Shown here one piece after another: positions 53,837 to 63,400 of a stretch of 64,000 nt of DNA. The first letter of the stretch is position 1. Each line of letters opens with the position of its first letter. Below the pieces are notes generated by a model, which did no database searches, was not told where the DNA came from, and saw only the letters and a program-made list of their open reading frames with translations. This DNA comes from Paraburkholderia solisilvae (lineage in GTDB: Bacteria > Pseudomonadota > Gammaproteobacteria > Burkholderiales > Burkholderiaceae), in NCBI RefSeq assembly GCF_902859875.1, contig NZ_CADIKF010000007.1, forward strand, positions 103,066 through 167,065, in the 5' to 3' direction. A program made the position numbers and the translations under genes.

Positions 53837-55141
53837 TCAGATTGTGCTCGACATTGCGACGCTGTCTCCTACACGCGGCAGGACAGATGGGCCAGGGGCG
53901 GCGATATCGGACAGCGTGTAGTGGAACGCACCCAGCGTCACATCGATGGCCGCCGCAATTTCCGCTTCTGAATCACCGCGATAACGGAATCGGGCGAGTA
54001 TCTGGTCATAGCCGCCTGTGCCGTTGAAAACGTGATTCAATTTCGGGACGATGGCGCCGTAGAGTTGTGCAATGCCGGTCGGCAAACGTACGTCGATTAG
54101 CCGTGTACCGACTGGCTCCGGCAACATCAGGAAGCCTCCGCGCAATGGCGACGCCTGCGCTGCGCGCGCCTTGCGAGCAAGCGTCTCGAAGTTTTCCGCA
54201 TCGCCGGATTGCTGCGCGACCCACAATTGGTAAAGGTCAACACCGTAGAGATCCCGGAACATGAAGGGGATCTCACCTCCCCCTACGCGCGCGCCAACTT
54301 CAAGGAAGCAGAAGCCGGTACTTCCCTGGATCACTTCGAGATGAAATGCGCCGTCCTTCAACGCCAGCGCATCAAGACAAGCCTTCGCAAAAACGAGCAG
54401 CTCGTCGCAGGCGGAGCCGGCATTGAGCATGATCGATCCCAACGGCTTGCCATTCGCGAAATCCAGGCAGGTATTCACGTAGCGCGAGCCGCGCACGATC
54501 ACGAATGCTCCATCCGAGACCAGTCCGTCGACGTGATAAATCGGCCCCTCGACAAATTCCTCGCACTCGTAATCTTCGCGGGCCAAACCCGGCCATAGTT
54601 CCGCCAGCCTCGCTCGCGTGTCGATACGCACCACTCCGTCGCTGGCTGCGCCGGCTCGAGGTTTGATGATGAGCGGGAGTCGCAAATTGGCGAGTTCCTC
54701 CGCATCATGCGACTGAACCCGATTCAACTCGACGAACCGCGGTGCCTTCAGGCCCGCGGCGATAATCGCCTGCTTCATCACAGTTTTATCCCTGAACCGC
54801 CTGACCGTCTCCGGACGATCACCCGCGATATCGAAAACTTCCCGTAGCCGCGCCGCGGCGATCAGGTCGAATTCCGACAATGCAATCAGACGCTCAAGGC
54901 CGCCGAGCCGATCTGCGCATCGCCGCACGGCCTCGGATAAAGCCGCTTCATTCTTGAAATCAGGCAAGTGCTCGGCATGGACGATGCGTGACGCACTCAA
55001 CGCGGCTGCTCCCTCTGGGGTGCACACGTAAGCAACGTCATGCGCCCGATGATCAATGTATCTATCGTACGCGGCGAATTCGTCTGCCCAGCGGTTGAGG
55101 ATAACGATACGTTCCCGTTTGTTCGACGGCGTGGATGTCAT
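53837..55141 (-). CDS. ATP-grasp ligase B of the HDO operon
   Basis: The 434-residue protein is an ATP-grasp carboxylate-amine ligase. ATP-binding segments are LRLPLIIKPRAGAASDGV, the YECEEFVEGPIYHVDGLV stretch and the metal-binding end GFCFLEVGARVGGGEIP. Such enzymes activate a carboxylate as acyl phosphate and join it to an amine, often making dipeptides. GAAGGAA lies upstream of the ATG at 55141. The gene is last in the operon, 13 bases after the other ATP-grasp gene. Substrates are unknown; two ligases in tandem suggest two joining steps. Confidence 0.82.
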   Translation of the reverse strand: MTSTPSNKRERIVILNRWADEFAAYDRYIDHRAHDVAYVCTPEGAAALSASRIVHAEHLPDFKNEAALSEAVRRCADRLGGLERLIALSEFDLIAAARLREVFDIAGDRPETVRRFRDKTVMKQAIIAAGLKAPRFVELNRVQSHDAEELANLRLPLIIKPRAGAASDGVVRIDTRARLAELWPGLAREDYECEEFVEGPIYHVDGLVSDGAFVIVRGSRYVNTCLDFANGKPLGSIMLNAGSACDELLVFAKACLDALALKDGAFHLEVIQGSTGFCFLEVGARVGGGEIPFMFRDLYGVDLYQLWVAQQSGDAENFETLARKARAAQASPLRGGFLMLPEPVGTRLIDVRLPTGIAQLYGAIVPKLNHVFNGTGGYDQILARFRYRGDSEAEIAAAIDVTLGAFHYTLSDIAAPGPSVLPRVGDSVAMSSTI

Positions 55142-55154
55142 GAACTGAATTCCT

Positions 55155-56393
55155 TCATGAAGCGAGCGAGGCCGTCCTTGATCCGAGCAGACAGGCAGCC
55201 TCGGCGAGGCGACGCTCGAGCGTTTCGCGGTCAGGCGCGGCAAAGAGAACATGACCGACCCGGCCGCGAAAATCGGTTAAGGCCTGGACCGGCTCCCCGG
55301 TCCGACCATAGATTTCGGCCTCTTCGCAGCCGGGCAGCGCACGCAGTTCGTCGAGACACGCGAGGCCGGTAAGGCATCCCGATTCATGTGGCGCGATAAA
55401 ACGCACGCCACTGACCCGCGTCGGCAAGCGACCGATATCGCCTTGTATGGGATCATCGTCGCCGAGGTGACTGCGGATCATCACCTCCGGCAGCGAAATC
55501 GACTTGCTGAGTTCGACCAGTCGATAGATGCGATCGCCGCCGAGACGCGCCGCAATTTCAATCAACACCGGGCCTTCGCGGGTCAAACGTGCCTCGGCAT
55601 GAAAAACACCGAGCGTCAGGCCGATACGATCGACGACGTCCTCGATGTAAGCGACAAGCCGGGCACGCACATCAGCGGCCAATCCTGCCTCGACCGTATG
55701 CCCCATCTCGACGAAATAGGGCTCAGGGCCAAGCAGCTTTTCGGTTACCGCCAGAACGTGCGCCCCATGTCGGCCAACGCAGCCTTCGATACTATATTCA
55801 GGACCATTCAGATATTGCTCGAGCAACATCGTTTTCCCGATCGTTCGCCCCATGTCAGTCACATTCCCACGCGCGACATATTCGATTTCCTGCTGCAATT
55901 GAGCGCGCGAATCGATTCGTACGACGCGCAGGCTGCCGCACCCATCCGTCGGTTTCAACACGGCCGGAAATCCCACATGCTCCGCGGCAACCGCCACGTC
56001 GTCAGCATGAGTCAGGCGCGCAAATCCCGGTACGGCCAGCCCCGCAGCCGCGAGATGCATGCGACATCGATACTTGTCGCGCACCAACTCGGCAACGTCG
56101 GGTTCGAGATGGGGAAGGCCCAGCCTTGAAGCAGCGTCGGCCGCCACGCCCACGACATACTCGAATCCGGGAACGATCGCTTTCGCACCCATTTTTCTCG
56201 AGAAATCTGCCACCGCCGCCGCACAATAGGTATCGACCTTCGTCACCGAACTAGCGACTGCTTCTAGCGCGGACGACACCTCGCTGTCGTCGTGGTAAGC
56301 AGAAACCACGTGTGCTTCGATGCCCAGGCGCGCCGCCGCATGAGCGAGGGCAACACCAGAAGATGCTGGCTCCACAATCACGATCGAAGTCAT
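55155..56393 (-). CDS. ATP-grasp ligase A of the HDO operon
   Basis: The 412-residue protein has an N-terminal Rossmann-like part (SIVIVEPASSGVALAHAAAR), then the ATP-grasp domain: GFPAVLKPTDGCGSLRVVR, the LLEQYLNGPEYSIEGCV stretch and VLIEIAARLGGDRIYRL. It resembles L-amino-acid ligases of the BacD/carbamoyl-phosphate-synthase-like group. It lies 13 bases from both neighbours, between the HDO oxidase gene and the second ATP-grasp gene. It is similar in plan to the downstream ligase but not a close copy. Confidence 0.85.
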   Translation of the reverse strand: MTSIVIVEPASSGVALAHAAARLGIEAHVVSAYHDDSEVSSALEAVASSVTKVDTYCAAAVADFSRKMGAKAIVPGFEYVVGVAADAASRLGLPHLEPDVAELVRDKYRCRMHLAAAGLAVPGFARLTHADDVAVAAEHVGFPAVLKPTDGCGSLRVVRIDSRAQLQQEIEYVARGNVTDMGRTIGKTMLLEQYLNGPEYSIEGCVGRHGAHVLAVTEKLLGPEPYFVEMGHTVEAGLAADVRARLVAYIEDVVDRIGLTLGVFHAEARLTREGPVLIEIAARLGGDRIYRLVELSKSISLPEVMIRSHLGDDDPIQGDIGRLPTRVSGVRFIAPHESGCLTGLACLDELRALPGCEEAEIYGRTGEPVQALTDFRGRVGHVLFAAPDRETLERRLAEAACLLGSRTASLAS

Positions 56394-56406
56394 GACACGT
56401 CTGCCT

Positions 56407-57102
56407 TCAGGCGGCGGCTTTTTTCAGTTCAGGCGCGGTCGCCTGCAACAACTCATCGAAGTATTCTCCGATCAATCCGACGAAGTGGCTCAGATAAACT
56501 TCGGCCCTCGCGACGCCACCCCAGTTGTCGATTGCGCGCTGCACAGCACTCCACATCAGGTCGTCGTGATTGTGCGATTCGTCGTAGTGGATGTGCCCGA
56601 GCGAGCCTTTCACGAGATCGTGACCAAAGGCCTGTGCCGCCGCCTCCGTGATCGTCTTGTTATACCGATCCGAATACCACTCGACCAGCCAGTTCCAGAC
56701 CATCGTCGGCAACGGGCCATCACGGCCGATACTCAGGTACAGGAAGCCGATCAACTTGTCGGTGCAGTGAAACGGCTGAATGGCATTGACCTGAGACTCC
56801 GTCAGACCGAATTTCTCGATGTCGCGCAGGAACAGCCCTTCGTGGCCATATTCCTCCGCGAGATATTGCGCGAGAATTTGCGCAATAGGGTTGTCCTTGA
56901 AGCCAATCCTGTAGAGCGCGAAGGCATCGACTTCGTTATTGAGGCGGATACGCAGCACCGTTTCGACCAGATGACGACGGTAGTATTCGCGGTCAATCCA
57001 TTCGCCGCGGTGAAATGCGGCCGTTACCGGTGATGCGGCGAACATCTTTTCAATCGCTTGTGCTGCAACCAGTTCAAAACGTTCGCGATCGGCATTGCTC
57101 AT
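56407..57102 (-). CDS. heme-oxygenase-like diiron oxidase (HDO)
   Basis: The 231-residue all-helical protein fits the HDO superfamily (CADD, UndA, BesC, SznF). Likely iron ligands are E84 and H87 (AEEYGHE), E141 (VEWYSD) and H170-x3-D174-x2-H177 (GHIHYDESHNH), the last matching the HxxxDxxH pattern of CADD. Such enzymes use oxygen and two irons to cleave C-C bonds, hydroxylate amines or desaturate amino acids. PqqC/TenA-like folds are an alternative, but the metal pattern favours HDO. It is second in the operon, after the exporter gene. Confidence 0.8.
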   Translation of the reverse strand: MSNADRERFELVAAQAIEKMFAASPVTAAFHRGEWIDREYYRRHLVETVLRIRLNNEVDAFALYRIGFKDNPIAQILAQYLAEEYGHEGLFLRDIEKFGLTESQVNAIQPFHCTDKLIGFLYLSIGRDGPLPTMVWNWLVEWYSDRYNKTITEAAAQAFGHDLVKGSLGHIHYDESHNHDDLMWSAVQRAIDNWGGVARAEVYLSHFVGLIGEYFDELLQATAPELKKAAA

Positions 57103-57171
57103 GACAAGTCTCCAGCGTAGTGGGCTAAAAGCGTGGGGAAAGGTGTATTCCAGCGATCGAATTCGCGGGCG

Positions 57172-58071
57172 TTACTTCTGCACGACAGAACCGATACTGG
57201 CGCCGACAACGCATAAGGTGCCGGCAATCTGCCACGATGTCAGTGGCTGTGAGAGAACAACGAAACCGGTCGCTGCCGCAATCGCGGGCTCTGCACTCAT
57301 CAGAATGCCGAACGATGCGGAGTTCATGCGCCGCAACGCGCTGAGTTCGAGCACATAAGGCAACAGCGGGACAAGCAGCGCCAGCCATGCGGCATCCAGT
57401 ACCTGTCTGACAGCGATGTGCCCGCCGCTTTGCGCAAGCCCGAATGGCGTCGTCACCGCGGCAGCGACGAGTAACGAAGCGGCCAGGCCTTCGAGCCCGT
57501 CAAATTGCTGCCCGATATATTTCATCAGGACGATATAGGCGGCCCAGCACAATGCCGCACCGACCGGAAAAAGCAACACCCAAGGCTGGTTGACGACCCA
57601 CATGCCGTCATGGCGAGCCAAAAGCCATACACCCAGCGCAGCGAGTGCTGGCCATGTGAGCATCGTGATGCGGCGCATGCCAACCGTCGCGACGGCAAGC
57701 GGTCCAAGAAAATTGATGGCCACGGCGAGACCGAGCGGCACATGATTGACCGACTCGAAGTAGCACAGCGTCATGCCCGCCATCACGCTGCCGAGGACAA
57801 GGGCCGCAAGCCAACGCTGGCGCGCATGGCGACGAAGTTGCGGCCGGGCCACCACGACCAGTACAAGGGCGGCAACGCACAGACGCAGCCATGTCGTGCT
57901 GACGGTGCCATATTCGATCAATACCGGCCGGGAAAGCGCTCCGCCCAACTGGATACTGGACATCGAAACGATGCAGAACAGCGGCGCAATGGTTCTCGAC
58001 AGCGAGGAAGGCAATTTCGCCGTTCCCGCGGACGGCGTCACATTCGAGTCATCGTGCATGACGGGGCTCAT
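57172..58071 (-). CDS. EamA/DMT family exporter, RhtA-like
   Basis: The 299-residue protein has ten hydrophobic segments in two EamA repeats (GLAVAINFLGPLAVATVGMR in the first, FGILMSAEPAIAAATGFVVL in the second). The wording is close to RhtA-type threonine/homoserine exporters. It is the first gene of the operon, divergent from a LysR gene 81 bases away, and followed after 69 bases by the HDO gene. It probably exports the product or its amino-acid precursor. Confidence 0.85.
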   Translation of the reverse strand: MSPVMHDDSNVTPSAGTAKLPSSLSRTIAPLFCIVSMSSIQLGGALSRPVLIEYGTVSTTWLRLCVAALVLVVVARPQLRRHARQRWLAALVLGSVMAGMTLCYFESVNHVPLGLAVAINFLGPLAVATVGMRRITMLTWPALAALGVWLLARHDGMWVVNQPWVLLFPVGAALCWAAYIVLMKYIGQQFDGLEGLAASLLVAAAVTTPFGLAQSGGHIAVRQVLDAAWLALLVPLLPYVLELSALRRMNSASFGILMSAEPAIAAATGFVVLSQPLTSWQIAGTLCVVGASIGSVVQK

Positions 58072-58094
58072 CAGTCAACGTATGCACGATAGTA

Positions 58095-58111
58095 AGGGGA
58101 CCTATTCCCCT
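58095..58111. promoter_or_regulatory. inverted repeat in the LysR/exporter promoter
   Basis: AGGGGA-5-TCCCCT lies in the middle of the 81-base divergent gap. Size and position suit a LysR-type recognition site controlling the exporter-HDO-ATP-grasp operon and the regulator's own gene. Confidence 0.5.
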
Positions 58112-58152
58112 GGTATAAGCTCGTATTTTTTATCGTCGTATCAGGGAAATTT

Positions 58153-59085
58153 ATGATCCGCGACCTCGACAGCACGCTTCTGCGCACGTTCGTCACCGTG
58201 GTTGAAACCGGCAGCGTGAGCAACGCCGCCGGTGTGTTGCACCGAACCCAGGCTGCCATCAGCATGGCACTGCGCCGCCTGGAAGATGAGGTAGGTCAAC
58301 GTCTGCTTGAACGTTCATCGCGCGGCGTCAAACCGACGGCGGCAGGCCACGTGTTGCTGCCCTACGCATACAGGCTGCTCAATGCCGGCCTCGCCGCACG
58401 CGCCGCACTCAACGCCGGAGAGATTCTGGGCACCGTCAGGCTCGGCATGCTCGAGGACGTTGCCGTCGGACATCTACCGCACGCGTTGAAACAGTTCGCG
58501 GCGTCCTTCGAGAAGGTTGCGCTCGAGATCGTGATCGACGGCAGTCTGACCCTGGGGAAACAGCTCGCCAAAGGCAAGCTCGACATTGTGATTGGCGATC
58601 CGACGCTGATTCACGCAGATCCTGTCGTCACGTGGCAGCATCAACTCCACTGGGCCGCAACAAACATGAGGGAAATGAAATTCGGCGACACCCTTGTCCC
58701 GATCGTCTCATTCGCAGGGGGCTGCCCCTGGCAGGACAAGCTGTTTACTTCGCTGCGCGAAGCGGGTATTGCGTGGAAAGTCGTCTGTACAAGCACCAGT
58801 TTGGCGGCGATTCAATCGGCCGTTCAGGCAGGATTGGGAATCGCGATACTACTGGACTGGAACATTCGGCGCGACACGATGCGCGTGCTTGCCCCATGCG
58901 AATTCGGGTTGCCCAATCCCCCGGTCGCCAATTTCGGGTTGTTCACCTGTACGGATGCAGATGATCAAACGACTGCCGCCGCGACTTTACAACAGTTTCT
59001 GTTTCATGCCTTGCAGCTTGGCAACCAGGAAGGCATGGAGTCCGAATCCGCGATCCTGCACGATGAGACGGCCGTTCCGACGTAA
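58153..59085 (+). CDS. LysR-family transcriptional regulator
   Basis: The 310-residue protein has the LysR winged helix at residues 5-65 (LRTFVTVVETGSVSNAAGVL, HRTQAAISMALRRLEDEVGQ) followed by a periplasmic-binding-like effector domain. It is divergent from the exporter gene, which suggests it activates the HDO operon in response to a pathway compound. The last 20 residues are acidic and not part of the conserved fold. Confidence 0.92.
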   Translation: MIRDLDSTLLRTFVTVVETGSVSNAAGVLHRTQAAISMALRRLEDEVGQRLLERSSRGVKPTAAGHVLLPYAYRLLNAGLAARAALNAGEILGTVRLGMLEDVAVGHLPHALKQFAASFEKVALEIVIDGSLTLGKQLAKGKLDIVIGDPTLIHADPVVTWQHQLHWAATNMREMKFGDTLVPIVSFAGGCPWQDKLFTSLREAGIAWKVVCTSTSLAAIQSAVQAGLGIAILLDWNIRRDTMRVLAPCEFGLPNPPVANFGLFTCTDADDQTTAAATLQQFLFHALQLGNQEGMESESAILHDETAVPT

Positions 59086-59299
59086 TAAATCCTGCGACCA
59101 GGATCGAGCCGATACTCTATGCGTGGCGTCGTGTCGGATTCAGACATGACGGGCTGTCAAGCGACCCAGAAATCCAAGATACGTGACAGAAAATTCCTTT
59201 ATATTTCATTATATTACCGCACATTCCCAATCTAAATTATTAACTTAAACCGGCTGCATCACCCTCCGCCGGTTCACCCCACAACAAAGGAATAGACCG

Positions 59300-60382
59300 A
59301 TGGCCACCTCGTCGTCCCTGTTGCCCCGCTGGACCATCGGCGCGCCGATCGCCGCGTGGATCGTGCTCGGCGCGGCGTACGCGCTGCCCGGGCACGCGCT
59401 GCTGCTCGCGCTGGTCGGCGTCGCGCTCGCCGGTTCGGTGTTCGCGGGCGTCCACCACGCGGAGGTGGTCGCGCATCGCGTCGGCGAACCATTCGGCACG
59501 CTGGTGCTGGCCGTCGCGGTGACGGTGATCGAAGTCGCGCTGATCGTCTCGGTGATGCTGACGGCCGGCCCCGAGAAAGCCGGACTCGCGCGCGACACGG
59601 TGTTCGCCGCGGTCATGATCGTCTGCAACGGCATTGTCGGCCTGTGTCTGCTGGTCGGCGGGTTGCGCCACCGCGAGCAGGATTTCCAGGCTCGCGGCGC
59701 GAGCGCCACGCTCGCGGTGCTGGCTTCGCTATCGGTGCTCTCGCTGGTCATTCCGAACTACACGCGCACCGTCCCCGGCCCGGTGCTGTCGACCTCGCAG
59801 CTGGCGTTCGCCGGCGTCTCGTCGCTCGTGCTGTACGGCGTCTTCGTGTTCGTGCAAACCGTGCGGCATCGCGACTACTTTCTCGCGAACGGGCACGATG
59901 AAAACGCCCACGCGGAACCGCCGAGCGTCGCGATCGCGCTGCTGAGCCTGTTGCTGCTGTTCGTGTCGCTGGTCGCGGTCGTGCTGCTCGCCAAGCAGTT
60001 GTCGCCGTCGATCGAACGCGCGGTGGCCGACATCGGCGCGCCGCCGGCCGCGGTCGGCGTCGTGATCGCGGCGCTCGTGCTGTTGCCCGAGGGTTTTGCC
60101 GCCGTGCGCGCAGCACGTGCGGACCGTCTTCAGACGAGCCTGAACCTCGCGCTCGGTTCCGCGCTCGCGAGCATCGGCCTGACCATTCCGACCGTCGCGG
60201 TCGTGATTCTATGGACAGGCCAGTCGCTCGTGCTCGGCATCGACGGCAAGGATTCGGTGCTGCTGTTCCTGACACTCGTCGTCTGCACGCTGACGCTGAG
60301 CAGCGGACGCACGACGATCCTGCAAGGCGCGGTGCATCTGTCGCTGCTCGCCGCGTATCTGTTTTTGTCGATCGTGCCCTGA
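59300..60382 (+). CDS. ChaA-like Ca2+(Na+)/H+ antiporter
   Basis: The 360-residue membrane protein of the CaCA superfamily has eleven hydrophobic segments and the two alpha-repeats: GEPFGTLVLAVAVTVIEVAL in the first half and LPEGFAAVRAARADRLQTSL with LALGSALASIGLTIP in the second. The acidic residues (E in VIEVAL and LPEGF) are the expected cation ligands. Its leader has a hairpin (59248-59274, AACCGGC/GCCGGTT) and AAAGGAA before the ATG. It is convergent with the bcsC-like gene, 60 bases away. Confidence 0.9.
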   Translation: MATSSSLLPRWTIGAPIAAWIVLGAAYALPGHALLLALVGVALAGSVFAGVHHAEVVAHRVGEPFGTLVLAVAVTVIEVALIVSVMLTAGPEKAGLARDTVFAAVMIVCNGIVGLCLLVGGLRHREQDFQARGASATLAVLASLSVLSLVIPNYTRTVPGPVLSTSQLAFAGVSSLVLYGVFVFVQTVRHRDYFLANGHDENAHAEPPSVAIALLSLLLLFVSLVAVVLLAKQLSPSIERAVADIGAPPAAVGVVIAALVLLPEGFAAVRAARADRLQTSLNLALGSALASIGLTIPTVAVVILWTGQSLVLGIDGKDSVLLFLTLVVCTLTLSSGRTTILQGAVHLSLLAAYLFLSIVP

Positions 60383-60442
60383 CGACGGCCGACCAGGGCT
60401 CCTCGCGCGCGTGCGCCGGCCTCGCGCGACCGGCCAGCCGGC

Positions 60443-63400
60443 TCAATCGTTCGTCGGCAAATAAGGCGACGTCATCGGCGTCGGCGGGAACAGCGTCGAA
60501 AAGCCGCTCTGCTTGGTGAACGCGTAGCGCACGTAGACTGCCGCAACGAACTCGCGATACTCGTACGCATTGCCGAACGACGCCGACGCACCCACCGTCA
60601 ACTGCGGCGCGAGCTGATATTCGCCGACCGCATCGACCGAATACGACACGCCCGTGTGGCTTTGCGACGGATAGACGGCGCCGGGGTCCGGCGCGAGGTT
60701 CTGGCTGGCGGCCAGATCCTGCTGCGTCGAACTGGTCGGGTAGTACAGCGAGCTGTCCTGCCGGTAGTGCTGCACGCCGAGCGAGCCGCCGAAGTCGTAT
60801 GAGAAGCGGCCGTTCCTGCCGGTCCAGCGAACCGGCACGTTCAGGATCACGTACTGCTGCGGGCTGAAGTAGCCGCCCTGGCCGAGCGTGAAGAACGACA
60901 GGTTGTTCGCGTAGTGCATCAGCGTCGTGTTGACGCCGGCGGTGAAGGTCTGGTTCTCGTCCTTGTAGAGCCGCGTGTAGAAACCGCCGCCGCCCTTGCC
61001 CGCGGTATTGCTCTTCACGTTGTGGCCGTCGAGATACTGGAACTCGCCGTTCAGATAGACGCCGTTCGTGCCGTCGTCCCACGCGAGATCGCCGCGCAGT
61101 CCGTTCGATGTGACGCCGCCCCACTCCTGCCCGGTCGCATCGTCTTTCGTGCCGGCATACGACAGCAGACTGTCGGTGACCGCGCGCCGCCCCGCGGTCA
61201 GCTTGTACGACACCTGGTCGGTCAGGCCGCCCTGATATTGCACGCCGCCGACGACGTTCTGCTCGCGAAAGCCGAACGGTGTCCCGCCGACATCGGCCTT
61301 CAGTCCGCCGATCTCGTAGCCGAGCGATGCGCCGACGCCCGCCGCGTGCTGCGACCCCGAGGGCGTCGTATTGCGCTGGAACGCGCCGGAGCCGAAACGT
61401 GCGAGCGTATTGGGCGACGCGTCCGACGTGCCGGCATCGAGCAGCACCGGCGTCGCGGTGATGACCACGTGGCCGTCGCCGGCATGAATGCGCCCTTCGA
61501 GCGGCGCTTCGATATCGTTCAGATTCGACAGCCCGTCTTCGCCGTTGCGGTTGCGAAAGAGGATGCCGCCGCTCACCGTGCTGGTCTGTTCGCGATTGAT
61601 CTGCGCGAGTTCCTCTTCGACAGTCAGTGTCTGCTGCGGACCGAGCGACGGCGGCTGGGCCGCGGCGCCCTGCGGCTGGTATGGCGCATAAGGGCTCGGC
61701 GCGCTGATGCGCGGCGCCGGCGGCTGCGGCACGTACGGGACGAGGCCGTAACCCTGATTCGTATAGCCCTGCGGCGCCGGTTGCGGCACGTAGGGTTGCG
61801 GCGCGTAGTTTTGTGCGGCGTATTGCTGTGGCTGCGGTTGCATTTGCGGCTGCGGTTGCATCGGCGTTTGCGGCGGATACGACGGGTACTGCGGCTGCCC
61901 ATAGGACTGCTGTGCATAAGGCTGCGGCGGATAGCCCTGCGGATAGCCAGGCTGTCCATAGCCCGCCGGATACATCGGCGGTGCGGGCGGATTCTGCGCG
62001 ACGCGGTTCGTCGTGCCGTGCGCGCTCTTGCCGGATGTGCGCCGTTTTGCCGTGCTCGCGCCGGGCTGCGCATATGGCGGGTTGGTCTGTGCAGCCTGCA
62101 CAGCCTCGCTCGCCTGCGCGGCCTGCGGCGACATCGGCCACGGCGTGCTCACGTAACCGTCGCCGGGTTGCGGCGCGTAGCCGGCGGGCGGTTGTCCGGG
62201 TGGCTGTCCGTAAGATGGTTGCGGCTGTGCGTAGCCGCCCTGCGAATACGCGGATTGCGCCGCGGGTGCGGCCTGCGGGTAACCGCCTTGCGCATAGCCG
62301 TTCTGTGCATAACCGTTCTGCGCATAACCGCTCGGCGCATAACCGCCCGGCGCATAACCCGCCGCCGGCTGATATCCGCCCGTCGGTACATTCCCCTGCG
62401 GCGCGGGATACGGCGCCGAATACGACTGCGCCGGCGCATACGGCTGCGCAGGATACGCCTGCCCCGGTGCAAGCCCGCCACCCGCCTGCGTGGAGCCGTA
62501 CTGATCTGGTCCGTAACCATCCGCGTCCGGTATAGCGGGCGGCGCATCCGCATAGGCGGCGGCCCGGGCCGCCGCTCCCGGAGCCGTTGCCGGCGACACG
62601 GCCTCAAGCGGGTTGATCGGCATGACGTCCGTCCCGGGCGCGACGTACGGCGCATCCTGGGCCAACGGCATCGGCGGCAGATAAGCAGGCATGGCAGGCA
62701 CCGGATTCGGTTGAGACAACGCAAGATTGACCGGCGCACCGGCAGGCATAGTGAGCGGCACGCCGGGTGACGTATCGAACGCAGCCGCAAGCGGCAGCGC
62801 AGGCACGGCTGCGGCGTCGCCTGTCACCTTGTTCGAAAACGGATTCATGCCGGGCGGCGGAATCGGCCCCGACGGCCGCAACGGCACATTCCAGCCGTTC
62901 GGTGCGGCCGGCCCGCCCGCGGCGCCCGGCGGCGCAAGCGCCCCGTTCTGCGCGAGCAGCGCACGCTGCAGGTACTGCGCGGCGAGCGTGTCCCTGCCTT
63001 GCGCGCGATACATCCGGCCCGCCGCGGCCAGCACGTCCGGGTTGTTCGGGGCGGCGGCGAGCGCCTGTTTCATCGTCGCTTCCGCAAAGTCGAAATCGCG
63101 CGCCGAGGTTGCCGCGCCCGCCGCGGCGGTCAGCAAACCGACGTCGCCGGGCTTTTGCGCAAGCGCGAGTCGGTACGTGGCGAGCGCATTCGAGTTGTCC
63201 TTCGCCGCCGTGTAGAGACGCCCAAGCGCCGCCAGCACCTCCGGATCGTCAGGGCGCGCGGCGAGCCACGGCCCGAGCACGTCATAGGCGCTCGCGAGGT
63301 CGCCCGCCTGGCGTAGCGCGTCGGTGCGGCGCACGACGATCGCAACGTTGATCCTTTCGAAATCGCGCCGCTGCTGCGCGGTCAACTGCATCGCCGACAG

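Noticed and set aside
59748..62141. 797-codon frame on the minus strand overlapping the bcsC-like gene
   Set aside because: It is an out-of-frame reading of the bcsC-like gene with Arg/Ala-biased composition; the barrel and linker are in the other frame.
60914..62770. 618-codon frame on the plus strand opposite bcsC
   Set aside because: Arg/Leu repeat sequence produced by the low-complexity linker on the opposite strand; no start signal or domain.
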